This document shows, piece by piece, positions 41,057 through 49,727 of a stretch of 64,000 nucleotides of DNA. Every line of letters starts with the position of its first letter. Position 1 is the stretch's first letter. The DNA lies in contig CAZXOC010000002.1 in the NCBI GenBank assembly GCA_964642165.1, positions 1-64,000 of the forward strand, in the 5' to 3' direction. This DNA is from CAYRVX01 sp964642165. Its GTDB lineage: Bacteria > Planctomycetota > Phycisphaerae > SM23-33. The notes under the pieces are model-generated. The model had not been told where the DNA came from, searched no databases, and saw nothing but the letters and a program-made list of their open reading frames with translations. The position numbers were made by a program, and so were the translations under genes.

Positions 41057-41926
41057 CTACGGACTGCCGCCGTCGCCGCCGTCGCCCTTGGCGGCCTTGC
41101 GGGCTTCCTCGAGCCGCTCCATGGCGGGCTTGATGCGCTCCTCCATGAGGTCCATGGCGGTTTTGTCGAGGTTGCCCTCGGTGATCTCGGCGTCGCGGAC
41201 GCCGTCGGCGAGCTTCGTGGCGAAGGCCGTCTGCACCCGCGCCAGCTCGGCGAGAACGAGGTACATCTGCTTCTCGGCATCGGTGAGCTGGATCTCCCAG
41301 GCGGCGGCGTCGCCCTCGCCCTTGGTGAGCTTCAGCGGCGTGCCGGCGCCGGTGACGGTGACGGTGTTGCCGTCGGTCTTGTAGTCCAGCATGTCGGTGG
41401 CCAGGTCGCCGAGGCTGGCGAGGATCGGCCCGCCGTCCGAGCCCGCACCGAGCGCCTGGTTCAGCGAGGCCGGCAGCTCCTTCATCCCGAGCATGCTGTT
41501 GGCGACCTTCTGGAGCTCGCCCTTGGCCTTGGCGAGCTCGGCCAGCGCGGCGACCACGTCCTTCATCGCGTCGGTGTCGTCGTCGCTGAAGTACTCCAGG
41601 ATGGCCGATAGCTGACCGCTCTTGCCCGCCTCGATCATCTTGCCCACGACGCCCCGGACCTGGGTGACGGTGGCGTCTTCCTCGCCCCCGGCGCCCCCGC
41701 GGGCGCCGGTGCCGGCGCTGGCCACCGCTCGCGCGACCTCATCGGCCAGCTTCGCCTGGTCGGCGAGAAGATTGTGGTCCACCTGGACCACCAGGTTGGT
41801 GGGCGGCGCGTCGATCTGCGGGTCGTATTCGGCCGTGTCGTCCGGGGGCTGGTTCGCCTCGCAGCCGATCAGCAGCCCCGCAAGTACCACGACCGCTATT
41901 CTCGTTCCCATCGCCCAACGCCTCAT
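41057..41926 (-). CDS. Uncharacterised lipoprotein
   Basis: The 289-residue protein has a lipoprotein signal: MRRWAMGTRIAVVVLAGLLIGC, with lipobox LIGC and Cys22 as the lipidated residue. The mature part is acidic and Ala-rich with long amphipathic helices (MKDVVAALAELAKAKGELQK; DLMEERIKPAMERLEEARKA) and a beta segment in the middle (YKTDGNTVTVTGAGTPLKLT). GGAAGGAG precedes the ATG. No enzyme motif is visible; it may be an envelope-associated structural or regulatory protein. The 140 nt upstream hold no gene. Confidence 0.7.
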   Translation of the reverse strand: MRRWAMGTRIAVVVLAGLLIGCEANQPPDDTAEYDPQIDAPPTNLVVQVDHNLLADQAKLADEVARAVASAGTGARGGAGGEEDATVTQVRGVVGKMIEAGKSGQLSAILEYFSDDDTDAMKDVVAALAELAKAKGELQKVANSMLGMKELPASLNQALGAGSDGGPILASLGDLATDMLDYKTDGNTVTVTGAGTPLKLTKGEGDAAAWEIQLTDAEKQMYLVLAELARVQTAFATKLADGVRDAEITEGNLDKTAMDLMEERIKPAMERLEEARKAAKGDGGDGGSP

Positions 41927-42066
41927 CTCGCGCTCCTTCCGGTCCGAAAGGTCGGTTCGCTCCTGCGGCAGCGGCCTGTTTCACCGGCCGATGCGTTCGG
42001 CGGCCGCATCATCCAAGGTACCACGCAACGCCCGGCCAGTCCATTCCGTCCGCACGTCCGCGGCGG

Positions 42067-42954
42067 TCATATCTCCTCGTCTTCCTCCGGGGGCTCGACG
42101 GGCTGTTCGCCCGGCCAGGAGATGCCCAGCTCGCCCAGCGCGTTGCGCTCGACCATCCCGCGCAGCGCCTCGCGCGGCACCGGCGGCAGGTTCGTGCCCT
42201 GGGTCACCTCGTTCATGCGGTAGATGCACTTGATGGCCTCGGCGGCGGAGGAATACGGGAAGTCGCTGCCGAAGAGGATCTTGTCCATCACGTGGAACTG
42301 GTGGGCCAGCACCAGGGCGTTGTACGCCTGCCAGGGGCGGTGGATGAGCCCGGCGATGTCCGCGTAGACCCGCGGGTGCTTGCCCAGCAGCGCGATGCCT
42401 TCCTCGATCCAGGGATGCCCCAGCGAGGAGATCACGATCACCAGGTCGGGGAACTCCCGCGCGACCTCGTCCAGGAGGGACGGGCGAGCGTATTCCATGC
42501 GTCCCCCGGCCGGAAAGTGCGTGCCCTGGCAGAAGAGCACCGGCGCGCCCTGCTGCCCGGCGAGCTCGTAGAGCTTCATGGCGCGGCTGTCGGCGGGGTG
42601 GACGTCCTGGGCGGCGGGGTTGACGGTGAGCCCGCGGAACTGGTCGCGGCGGAGGAGGGACTCGGCCTCCTGGAGGGCGCCGTCGTCGGCGGGGTCGACG
42701 GCGGCGATGCCGATCATCTTGTCGGCGTGCTGGGCGACGTAGTCGGCGAGGAACTCGTTGGGCACGTGGGCGCCGAGCGAGACGCTGCGATAGCCCAGCA
42801 CGAGGGTCTTGTCCACGCACTCGGCGGCGGCGGCGTGCTCGCCCGCCCCGGCGTCGACGTCCTCGCGCCCGCACTGGAGGCGGATGTAGTCCCGCCCGCC
42901 CCGGCCAAGCTGATCCGGGCTCGACCAGATGTGTGTGTGGCAGTCAACGATCAT
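42067..42954 (-). CDS. Amidohydrolase-2 family metal-dependent hydrolase
   Basis: The protein has 295 residues. MIVDCHTHIW gives the H-x-H metal pair; VLFCQGTHFPAGG, VIVISSLGHPWIEE and ILFGSDFPYSSAAEAI complete the barrel metal and Asp positions. A 20-residue acidic tail ends EPPEEDEEI. It acts in the cytoplasm on an unknown carboxylate or lactone substrate. It neighbours the TIM-barrel isomerase-like gene (121 nt), consistent with a small sugar or acid catabolism pair, but a promoter lies between them, so they may be separate units. Confidence 0.82.
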   Translation of the reverse strand: MIVDCHTHIWSSPDQLGRGGRDYIRLQCGREDVDAGAGEHAAAAECVDKTLVLGYRSVSLGAHVPNEFLADYVAQHADKMIGIAAVDPADDGALQEAESLLRRDQFRGLTVNPAAQDVHPADSRAMKLYELAGQQGAPVLFCQGTHFPAGGRMEYARPSLLDEVAREFPDLVIVISSLGHPWIEEGIALLGKHPRVYADIAGLIHRPWQAYNALVLAHQFHVMDKILFGSDFPYSSAAEAIKCIYRMNEVTQGTNLPPVPREALRGMVERNALGELGISWPGEQPVEPPEEDEEI

Positions 42955-43005
42955 TCGTGCGTTCCGTCCGGGGCTTGCGCGCTCGGCGGCGCCCCACGCG
43001 GGGGT

Positions 43006-43034
43006 ATTCTAGGGACCGCCGCGGCGCCACGCAA
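43006..43034 (-). promoter_or_regulatory. sigma70-like promoter for the 42954 hydrolase
   Basis: On the minus strand TTGCGT, a 17-nt spacer and TAGAAT (5 of 6) lie about 52 nt upstream of the ATG. Confidence 0.6.
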
Positions 43035-43075
43035 CCGTGCAGGCCGGCCGATGGCGCTCGTGTCCGCTGAGCCCG

Positions 43076-43888
43076 TCACGGCCCGATCAGCCGCCGCAGA
43101 TAGGCCGCGTACGCCGGCAGCGCCACCTCGGGCTCGGCAATCTCCGGGTGCCAGAGCTTCTCCCACTCCAACGTGAGGTAGTCACAGTGGCCGTCGGCCT
43201 GGAGCAGCGAGACGATCTCCGCCAGGGGCACGTCCCCCTCGCCGGGCAGGCAGTAGTCGAACTCGCCGTCCGGCCGGCGGCGGCTGTCCTTGACGTGCGT
43301 ATAGCGCGTGTAGCGCCCGATGTTGCGCCAGCTTTCCTGCGGCGACTCGCCGTGCAGGCGGTAGGGATGGTGCACGTCCCACAGCGCGCAGACGTTCGGC
43401 GCGTCGGTCCGCCGGAACAACTCCGCCAGGAGGGAGGTATCGACCCAGGCATCGTGGGTCTCGACGGCGAGGATGGCGGGGTGGGCGGCCCGGGCGAGCT
43501 TGTCCAGGCCCGCGACGGCCATCTCCACGGCGTCGCCGCGCGACGCGTCGCCCACGGCCCCGCCGAAGACGCGGACGAACCGCGCGGCGAAGATGCCGCA
43601 CAGCTCGGCGTAGCGCCGCACCTCCTCGATCGCAGCGGCCAGGCCCTCCTCGTCCGGCTGGCACAGCCGCACGCTGCTGGACAGACACGCCACGGTCAGC
43701 CCGGCGTCGGCGAGCTTGCGTGCCGCCGCCGCCGCGGCCGACGGGGCGAACTCCGGCAGCTTACACAGGTCCATCTGCCCGCGGTAGCCGCGGAAATCGA
43801 CGCCGTCATAGCCGTACTCGCGCGCCCGGGCGATGATCTCGTCCAGGTCCCATTCCGGACACGCGAGCGTCGTGAACGCGATCTTCAT
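43076..43888 (-). CDS. Xylose-isomerase-like TIM-barrel sugar isomerase/epimerase
   Basis: The 270-residue protein matches the AP-endonuclease-2 fold: MKIAFTTLACPEWDLDEIIARAREYGYDGVD opening, AILAVETHDAWVD (metal Glu), CALWDVHHPYRLHG (Asp and His), YTHVKDSRR and YLTLEWEKLW (final Glu). It is a cytoplasmic metal-dependent enzyme acting on a sugar or polyol, substrate unknown. It is related in fold, not closely in sequence, to the first half of the 16855 fusion protein. It is spaced 45 nt downstream of xseB. Confidence 0.85.
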   Translation of the reverse strand: MKIAFTTLACPEWDLDEIIARAREYGYDGVDFRGYRGQMDLCKLPEFAPSAAAAAARKLADAGLTVACLSSSVRLCQPDEEGLAAAIEEVRRYAELCGIFAARFVRVFGGAVGDASRGDAVEMAVAGLDKLARAAHPAILAVETHDAWVDTSLLAELFRRTDAPNVCALWDVHHPYRLHGESPQESWRNIGRYTRYTHVKDSRRRPDGEFDYCLPGEGDVPLAEIVSLLQADGHCDYLTLEWEKLWHPEIAEPEVALPAYAAYLRRLIGP

Positions 43889-43933
43889 GAAGCACTCCCG
43901 TCCGGCGCCGAGCCCGGTGGTCGGCCGGTGGCG

Positions 43934-44215
43934 TCAGGCCTCGGGCGCCTCGGCGGCGCCTTCGTCTTCCAGCTCGCCGGTCGCCGCGAGCAAGCCGTCG
44001 TCGCCCTTGCCGAGGACCTGGATCTTTTTCTCCGCCCGGTCCAGGATCGCGCGGCAGCGCCCGACCAGCTCGATGCCCTCGGCGTACTTCTCGATGGACT
44101 CCTCCAGCGGCACCTCGCCTTCCTCGATCGCCGAGACGATCGCCTCCAGCTTCTCCAGCGCCTGCTCGAACGTCAGCGCCGCCTTGTCCTTCTCGCCTTG
44201 CGCTTCCTCGGTCAT
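43934..44215 (-). CDS. xseB: Exodeoxyribonuclease VII small subunit
   Basis: The 93-residue protein has the XseB signature TFEQALEKLEAIVSAIEEGEVPLEESIEKYAEGIEL and then a coiled-coil helix RCRAILDRAEKKIQVL. Normal family length is 70-90, and the last 20 residues are an acidic tail. It binds the large subunit XseA to form the single-strand-specific exonuclease used in DNA repair. It starts 16 nt after the xseA stop, so the two are cotranscribed and probably coupled. Confidence 0.95.
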   Translation of the reverse strand: MTEEAQGEKDKAALTFEQALEKLEAIVSAIEEGEVPLEESIEKYAEGIELVGRCRAILDRAEKKIQVLGKGDDGLLAATGELEDEGAAEAPEA

Positions 44216-44231
44216 GATGCACCTGATCTCG

Positions 44232-45830
44232 TCAATCGAAGAGCCCCGGGCCCTCGGGAGGTCGCGCCTTCGGCGCTCGGGGCCTGCGGGGCGGTCGGGC
44301 CTTCGCGGCGCCGGCGCCCTCGACGCGGCTGCGGAAACGCCCGTCGACCAGTTCCGTCTCGACCACTTCGCCCCCGGCCACCTGCTGCGCCGACCGGACG
44401 ATCCGCCCCGCCGAGCGCGTCACGCTGTAGCCCCGCCTCAGCACGTGCCGGTAGCTCATCGCCTCGAGCTGCCGCGCGGCGGCGCGGACCTTCTCCCGCA
44501 CCACGTCGACGCGGTGCCGGGGATGCGCCGCCATCATCCGCGCCACCAGGGCGCCGAGCACGTCGCCCGCCCGTTTGCTCCGCCCGCCCAGCGCCCATGC
44601 CAGGCGGTTGCCCAGCCGGTCCACCCTCGCGGCGGCCCGTTCGTGCAGCCGCGCCGGGTGCAGCGCCGCCAGCCGGTTCGCGCCGGGTTCCAGCCGGCGC
44701 CGCGCGCCCGCGACCGCCTCGCGCACCGCCGCGCGGAGCCGGTGGGCCAACTCGTCCACCCGCTGCACCTGCGTGCGCAGCGGAGCCGACGGATCGCGGA
44801 ACATCGCGCTGCGGCAGACGGCCTCCAGCACGGCGCGGGCGCCGTCGAGGCGCTGTCGCGCCAGGCGTCGAAGCCGCATGGCCGACGAGGCGATCTGCTC
44901 GGCAACGGCGTCGCGGTCGGGGACGGCCCGTTCGGCGGCCGCCGTGGGCGTCGCCGCCCGGACGTCGGCGACGAGATCGCAGATGGTCACGTCGACCTCG
45001 TGCCCGACGCCGCTGATGATGGGCGTGCGAGCGGCGAAGACCGCCCGGGCGACGGCCTCGGCGTTGAACGGCCAGAGGTCCTCCAGGCTTCCCCCCCCGC
45101 GCGCGAGGAGGATCGTCTCGATGCCGAGGCGCGCGGCATTCTCGTCGAGCAGGGCGACGGCCTCGGCGATCTGACCGGCGGCTTCGTCGCCCTGGACCAG
45201 CACCGGCAACAGGTAGACGGTCGCGGCGGGCCAGCGGCGCGCCAGCGTCCGCCGGATGTCGCGGATCGCCGCGCCCGTCTCGCTCGTGATCACGCCGATG
45301 GCACGCGGGAACCTCGGGATGGGCTTCTTGGCGGCCGCGTCGAACAGGCCCTCGCGCTGGAGCCTGTCCTTGAGCTGACGGAAGGCCAGCTCGAGCGACC
45401 CGGCCCCCTTGGGGGTCATGCGCTCGACGTAGAGCTGGAGCTGCCCGCGGACGTCGTAGACGTCCACGCGCGCCTCGGCGACGACCTCGAGCCCGTCCTC
45501 GGGGGGGAACTTCAGCCGCGCCGCCGCCGAGCGGAACATCACCGCGTCGATGGACGCCCCCGCGTCCTTCAGCCGGAAGTACAGGTGCCCCGAACCGTGC
45601 CGGCGGAAGTTGCTGATCTCCCCGACGACGGCGACACGCTGGGGGAAGGCCTCGGCGAGCGCGACCTTGACGCTCGCCACGAGGCGGGAGACGGACAGCG
45701 GCCCGCGCTCGGGTGCGCCCGGGGGCCCCTGGCGCTGCTCGGCCAGGTCGCAGCCCACGTCGGGGCCCTTCCGCGGTCCACGCGCCTTGCTCGGGTCGAA
45801 GTCGAAGAATGGGTTCTTCTCGCGGCTCAT
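44232..45830 (-). CDS. xseA: Exodeoxyribonuclease VII large subunit
   Basis: This 532-residue protein is slightly longer than the usual 400-460, with a 40-residue N-terminal extension and a basic tail. LSVSRLVASVKVALAEAF and VAVVGEISNFRRHGSGHLYFRLKD form the N-terminal OB fold. The catalytic core carries IGVITSETGAAIRDI, ILLARGGGSLEDLWPFN and ISGVGHEVDVTICD, with the essential Asp and His. A coiled-coil arm follows, and LRRGYSVTRSAG closes the C-terminus. The start lacks a Shine-Dalgarno; a TACAAT box ends 9 nt before the ATG, suggesting a nearly leaderless mRNA. xseB follows. Confidence 0.95.
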   Translation of the reverse strand: MSREKNPFFDFDPSKARGPRKGPDVGCDLAEQRQGPPGAPERGPLSVSRLVASVKVALAEAFPQRVAVVGEISNFRRHGSGHLYFRLKDAGASIDAVMFRSAAARLKFPPEDGLEVVAEARVDVYDVRGQLQLYVERMTPKGAGSLELAFRQLKDRLQREGLFDAAAKKPIPRFPRAIGVITSETGAAIRDIRRTLARRWPAATVYLLPVLVQGDEAAGQIAEAVALLDENAARLGIETILLARGGGSLEDLWPFNAEAVARAVFAARTPIISGVGHEVDVTICDLVADVRAATPTAAAERAVPDRDAVAEQIASSAMRLRRLARQRLDGARAVLEAVCRSAMFRDPSAPLRTQVQRVDELAHRLRAAVREAVAGARRRLEPGANRLAALHPARLHERAAARVDRLGNRLAWALGGRSKRAGDVLGALVARMMAAHPRHRVDVVREKVRAAARQLEAMSYRHVLRRGYSVTRSAGRIVRSAQQVAGGEVVETELVDGRFRSRVEGAGAAKARPPRRPRAPKARPPEGPGLFD

Positions 45831-45839
45831 GCCGCGGGC

Positions 45840-45845
45840 ATTGTA
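45840..45845 (-). promoter_or_regulatory. -10 box close to the xseA start
   Basis: TACAAT on the minus strand is 9 nt upstream of the ATG. No good -35 is visible. The predicted start of transcription falls about 3 nt before the start codon. Confidence 0.4.
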
Positions 45846-45874
45846 CCCGCTGGCCCGGCGCAAGGGGACTGCTT

Positions 45875-46915
45875 TCAAGCACTCCCCAGGCGCTCGAGGG
45901 CCCATTGCGCCGGCTCGCGCAGCTCCGGTCGGCGCCGCTTCAGCTCGTGGAGGGCCGCGACGAGCCGTCCGGAGCCGTCCGTTCCGGCTGAATTGCCGGC
46001 CGCGATGGTGGCGTTGCGAAGCAGCATGTCGTACCGAACGCGTCGCGCGGCGGAGCCCGTCGTCGCGGCGTCCCAGTCGGCCTCGTTCCACGACAGGACC
46101 TCCACCAGGTCCGCGCCCCCCAGCGGCGGGCGAACGGCACGAAGCTCGGCGTCGCCCGGCGGCGCGTCGCGGTTGTGCGGACAGGCCTCCTGGCAGGCGT
46201 CGCAGCCGACGAGCCGGCGCCCCATGCGGGGCCAGAGGTCGCGCTCGATGGGCCCGCGGTGCTCGACGGTGAGGTAGCTGATACAGCGCCGGGCGTCGAG
46301 GCCCCCCTCCGTCAGCGCCCCGGTCGGACACGCGCGAAGGCAGGCGCCGCAGTCGCTGCAGTCGTTCGCCAGGCCCCCGTCCGGGCACAGCGGCAGGTTG
46401 CAGACGATCTCGCAGAGGCAGACGTAGCTGCCCAGGCCGGGCACGACGAGGCAGCAGTTCCGGCCGATCCAGCCGACGCCGGCGGCCAGGGCGAGGCTGC
46501 GCTCCAGGACCGGCCCGGAGTCCACGAACGCCCGGCCGGCGAAGCCCGGCGCGATCTGCCGGATGCGGTCCATCAGGCGAACACACCGGCGCTTGAGGAC
46601 CTTGTGGTAGTCGCGTCCCCGGGCGTACCGCGCGACGAGGCCGGGCGCCGAAGGGGCCGCCGCCCCGTCGTCCGGGGCGTAGCCGGCGGCGAGGCAGATC
46701 ACGCTCCGGGCGCCGGGCACGAGGCGCTCCGGGCGGACGCGCTTGGCCACGTTGCGGGCCAGGTAGCCCATCGTCCCGTGCCGCCCGTCCGCCAGCCACT
46801 GCCGGAAGCGTTCCGCATCCGCCACGAGGCCGGCCGCGGCGATCCCCACGCGCGCAAAGCCAGCCTCCCGGCTGAGACGTTTGACGGTGGCGGTGAGCTC
46901 GTCGCGGGCGCGCAT
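45875..46915 (-). CDS. queG: Epoxyqueuosine reductase
   Basis: The 346-residue cobalamin- and iron-sulfur-dependent enzyme reduces epoxyqueuosine to queuosine in tRNA. VDSGPVLERSLALAAGVGWIGRN contains the catalytic Asp132 and the cobalamin site. Two ferredoxin-like clusters follow: C186-x2-C189-x2-C192-x3-C196P and C238-x2-C241-x3-C245P. Length is normal. ATG 46915 is chosen for fit to the family; a GTG at 46960 would overlap the previous stop by 4 nt and add 15 residues. No Shine-Dalgarno precedes the ATG, but TACACT lies 6 nt upstream, which again suggests a leaderless start. Confidence 0.95.
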   Translation of the reverse strand: MRARDELTATVKRLSREAGFARVGIAAAGLVADAERFRQWLADGRHGTMGYLARNVAKRVRPERLVPGARSVICLAAGYAPDDGAAAPSAPGLVARYARGRDYHKVLKRRCVRLMDRIRQIAPGFAGRAFVDSGPVLERSLALAAGVGWIGRNCCLVVPGLGSYVCLCEIVCNLPLCPDGGLANDCSDCGACLRACPTGALTEGGLDARRCISYLTVEHRGPIERDLWPRMGRRLVGCDACQEACPHNRDAPPGDAELRAVRPPLGGADLVEVLSWNEADWDAATTGSAARRVRYDMLLRNATIAAGNSAGTDGSGRLVAALHELKRRRPELREPAQWALERLGSA

Positions 46916-46956
46916 GTCAGCAGTGTAACCGCTCCAGACGGAATCGCGGAGCCGCG

Positions 46957-48183
46957 TCACTTGATGAGACGCGCGCCGGCGAGATCGACGTGGTCGGCGA
47001 CGCCGAGCTGGTCGGTGCCGAAGTCGACGCGGATGAGGAGCCGCTCGACGCCCTTAACGTCGAGGCGGACGACCCGCGGGGGTGTCTTGCCGGTGAGACG
47101 GATCGGCTTGGCGAGCGACCGCCCGTCCCCGAGGAAGGTCAGCGTGGCATCGCCGTTCGGGCGAACGGCGTCGTCGATGCCGACGGTCGCCACGAACGCC
47201 GCGTACTGCCTGGCGAGGGAGTAGACCAGCTCGCAGTGGCTGTGCAGCCCCAGGCCCGTGCGGTACGTGCGCCCGCCCAGCCGCAGCGGCTTGCCCGAGA
47301 CGGCGAGATCGACGCGGTGTTGGAACGTCGTCTGGAAGTAGCCGCGCTCCTTGACGGAAGAGGGCTTCAGCTCGGCGAGCGCCGTGACCTTGTCGGAGGT
47401 AATGCGGAGGGCGGCGGCCCGGGCGAGCGGGATCGACTGCTTCCCGACGGCCGGCGAGTCCAGCGTGAAGACGCCCTTGTCCAGCGCGAGCGACACGAAG
47501 TGCACGATCGAGCCGTCGCGTCCGAGGAGCAGGCCCCCCGTCGCGGGTGTTTTGGCCCGCACGGCCGCCAAGCGGACCATCGGGACGTTCGCCCGCTCGA
47601 CCTTGCGCGACTGGTCGCGCCACCGGAACGTGACCTGCTTCGCGTCGATCGCCTCCAGGACGCCGTCGACGGCCAGGACTTCCCGGGCCTGCTTCCGCAC
47701 GAGGAGCCGGTCCCCGACTGCGGCCGGCAGCTTCATCTCCCGGTAGCGCTTCTCCAGCTCGTCGGGGCTCTCGGCGAAATCGGGCAGGTAGATCACGCGT
47801 GCCAGGTCCATGGGCATTTCGCTCTGCCCGAGCAGGGCGCATCGCGCGCGCAGCCGCCTCCCGCTGACCGCCAGCTCGTCCACGATGAGGCGATCGCCGA
47901 GGGCGGTCAGGACGGCCTTCTGGGCGAGCTTCGTCATCGGGTCTTCCTGCTCCTGCTCCTGCTCCGGAGAGAGCAGGAAGACCTCGACGACCCCGTCGAG
48001 CGCCAGGGAATGCTTCTGCCTGTCGCCCTGGAGGACGATCCGCCCGCCCGCGATGGAGAGGAGCTGTCCCGACACGATGCGCGCATCGGCCGTCTCGAGG
48101 CGCGCCTCGCCGGAGGCCGCGACCGCGAGCGAGAGCACCAGGCTGGCCGCTGTGATCGTCCGCACGCGTCGGCATCCTGCCAT
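46957..48183 (-). CDS. Exported NPCBM-domain protein
   Basis: The 408-residue protein has a signal peptide (TITAASLVLSLAVAASGEA). The middle part is all-beta and has repeated LQGD/LDGV and VLAVDGVLEAI-like strands. Residues about 300-408 are a putative carbohydrate-binding module of the NPCBM type: LRLGGRTYRTGLGLHSHCELVYSL, FVATVGIDDAVRPNG and RLLIRVDFGTDQLGVADHVDLAGARL, with the conserved GLG-x-H-S and cysteine regions. It ends the MoxR-linked gene run and comes before queG. Role probably adhesion or substrate capture; enzymatic activity is not indicated. Confidence 0.8.
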   Translation of the reverse strand: MAGCRRVRTITAASLVLSLAVAASGEARLETADARIVSGQLLSIAGGRIVLQGDRQKHSLALDGVVEVFLLSPEQEQEQEDPMTKLAQKAVLTALGDRLIVDELAVSGRRLRARCALLGQSEMPMDLARVIYLPDFAESPDELEKRYREMKLPAAVGDRLLVRKQAREVLAVDGVLEAIDAKQVTFRWRDQSRKVERANVPMVRLAAVRAKTPATGGLLLGRDGSIVHFVSLALDKGVFTLDSPAVGKQSIPLARAAALRITSDKVTALAELKPSSVKERGYFQTTFQHRVDLAVSGKPLRLGGRTYRTGLGLHSHCELVYSLARQYAAFVATVGIDDAVRPNGDATLTFLGDGRSLAKPIRLTGKTPPRVVRLDVKGVERLLIRVDFGTDQLGVADHVDLAGARLIK

Positions 48184-48332
48184 GGATGAGCGCGGTTCCG
48201 GAGGCCCGCCCCGCCGCGTCCGGCCGGTCACCAGGGAGGCCGGCGCGGCTGCCGGTCTCGCGGCCGGCGGCGGGGCTGCACGGTCCGCGCCGTTGCGCGC
48301 CCCCCATCCCGGGAAACGGAGGCCGGCTTCGG

Positions 48333-49613
48333 TCACGGGTTCAGGCCGCCCTCCGAGATCTTGGTGCGGTACTTGCGGATGAGGTCTCGGTAGCGCTCGG
48401 ACATGACCTTCTTGCGGAGCTGCTCGAGCTTCTGGCGCTCCCGCGGGGGCAGGTTGGCCCAGTCGCCGACCTCGGCCGTGTCGCGGATCTCGCTGCGCTT
48501 GGTCGGTCGCGCGACAGCCCCGGGCACCACGGCGCTGACGCGGGCGGGGTTGGACGGCTGGCGGGTCCCCTTCGGCGGGCCCTGCTTGCCGCCCTTGCCT
48601 TGGGCTTGCCCCTCGCCCGGGCGCTTCTGCTTCTTTCGGCCCTGGCCTTGGCCCTGGCAGCCGCACTGCTTCTCCTCCGCCGTCTTGATCAGGTCGGTGA
48701 TGACCGCGACGATTCGATCCTCCTTGGCCTGCGTTACCTTGCCGCTGTCGACGGCGTCGAGGCGCTTCTTGACGTCGCCCATCATCTGCCCGGCCCAGCC
48801 GAGGGGATCCTGCGCGAACTCGGAGTACTCCTTGACGTTCTTGTCGATCTCCTTGATCGCCTCGGCATCGAGCGTCAGGCCGTAGTTCGTCACCGCGTAG
48901 TCGTACATCTCCATGGCGTAGGTGAAGCGGTTCATTTTCTCGTACGTCCGCGCCGACTCCAGCGCGGCGTCGGCCGCGAAACTGATCCGGTCCGCCATCA
49001 CCACCAGGATCTTCTGGTAGGCGTCCACGGCGTCGTAGCCCTTGCCTTGGGCGGCCAGGGCGCGGGCGTACAGCGTGTAGCGCGCGGCGTTCAGGTACGT
49101 CGCCTCCTGGACGTTCAGGTCCTTGCTGATGGTCTTGGCGGCCTCGGCGTGCTTGCCGGCCTTCAGCAGCTCGTGCGCCTTGCGGAAGCGGTCGTTCACG
49201 CGTGCGAACGCGCGGATGATCCGGTCGATGTTGTCCCGCTGCGTGTTCTTCGGACTCGCCTGGAGGATCTTCGCCGCCGCGTCCACGTCCTTGTCATCGT
49301 TGAGGAGGTCTTCCCGCATCTCCTCGATGACCTGCTGGCGCTCCACCTTCAGCCGCGCCTGCACGGCGCCCTGGATGAGCTTCTGGACGTCCTCCGGGCT
49401 GAGGTCCTCCAGGAGCTTGTCCAAGTCGTCCTCGGCCGCGCCGGCGTCCGGAAGGCCGCCTCCCGCGGGCGGCGGCGTCGCGTCCGTCACAGCCGGCCGC
49501 TCCGGCTCGATGACGCCCTCGCCGCCCTGGCCCCAGGCGGGCCCGAGCCCGAAGGAGATCACCGCGATGCCGATGGCCGCCCACACGCCGGATGCCAGTC
49601 GTCTCGTTCTCAT
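48333..49613 (-). CDS. Exported helical-repeat protein of the MoxR-linked run
   Basis: This 426-residue protein has a signal peptide (LASGVWAAIGIAVISFGLGPAWG), a Pro- and acid-rich linker, then helices with TPR-like spacing (AHELLKAGKHAEAAKTI, ARALAAQGKGYDAVDAYQKI, SARTYEKMNRFTYAMEMYDY). After residue 330 it turns into a Gln/Gly/Lys-rich low-complexity stretch (CGCQGQGQGRKKQKRPGEG) and ends with a basic helix (RERQKLEQLRKKVMSERYRD). It is next to the coiled-coil gene (114 nt). Probably periplasmic; function unknown. Confidence 0.7.
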   Translation of the reverse strand: MRTRRLASGVWAAIGIAVISFGLGPAWGQGGEGVIEPERPAVTDATPPPAGGGLPDAGAAEDDLDKLLEDLSPEDVQKLIQGAVQARLKVERQQVIEEMREDLLNDDKDVDAAAKILQASPKNTQRDNIDRIIRAFARVNDRFRKAHELLKAGKHAEAAKTISKDLNVQEATYLNAARYTLYARALAAQGKGYDAVDAYQKILVVMADRISFAADAALESARTYEKMNRFTYAMEMYDYAVTNYGLTLDAEAIKEIDKNVKEYSEFAQDPLGWAGQMMGDVKKRLDAVDSGKVTQAKEDRIVAVITDLIKTAEEKQCGCQGQGQGRKKQKRPGEGQAQGKGGKQGPPKGTRQPSNPARVSAVVPGAVARPTKRSEIRDTAEVGDWANLPPRERQKLEQLRKKVMSERYRDLIRKYRTKISEGGLNP

Positions 49614-49727
49614 GGTCTCACCACGCTCCTGTCTGCTCCCGCCCGGCGTCTCCGCCCGCCGTCGAGATGGGCCTGCTTCATCCCAGTGTATCACCATTCC
49701 CGGTCCGCGTCTGCTCCGGCGCGGCGG

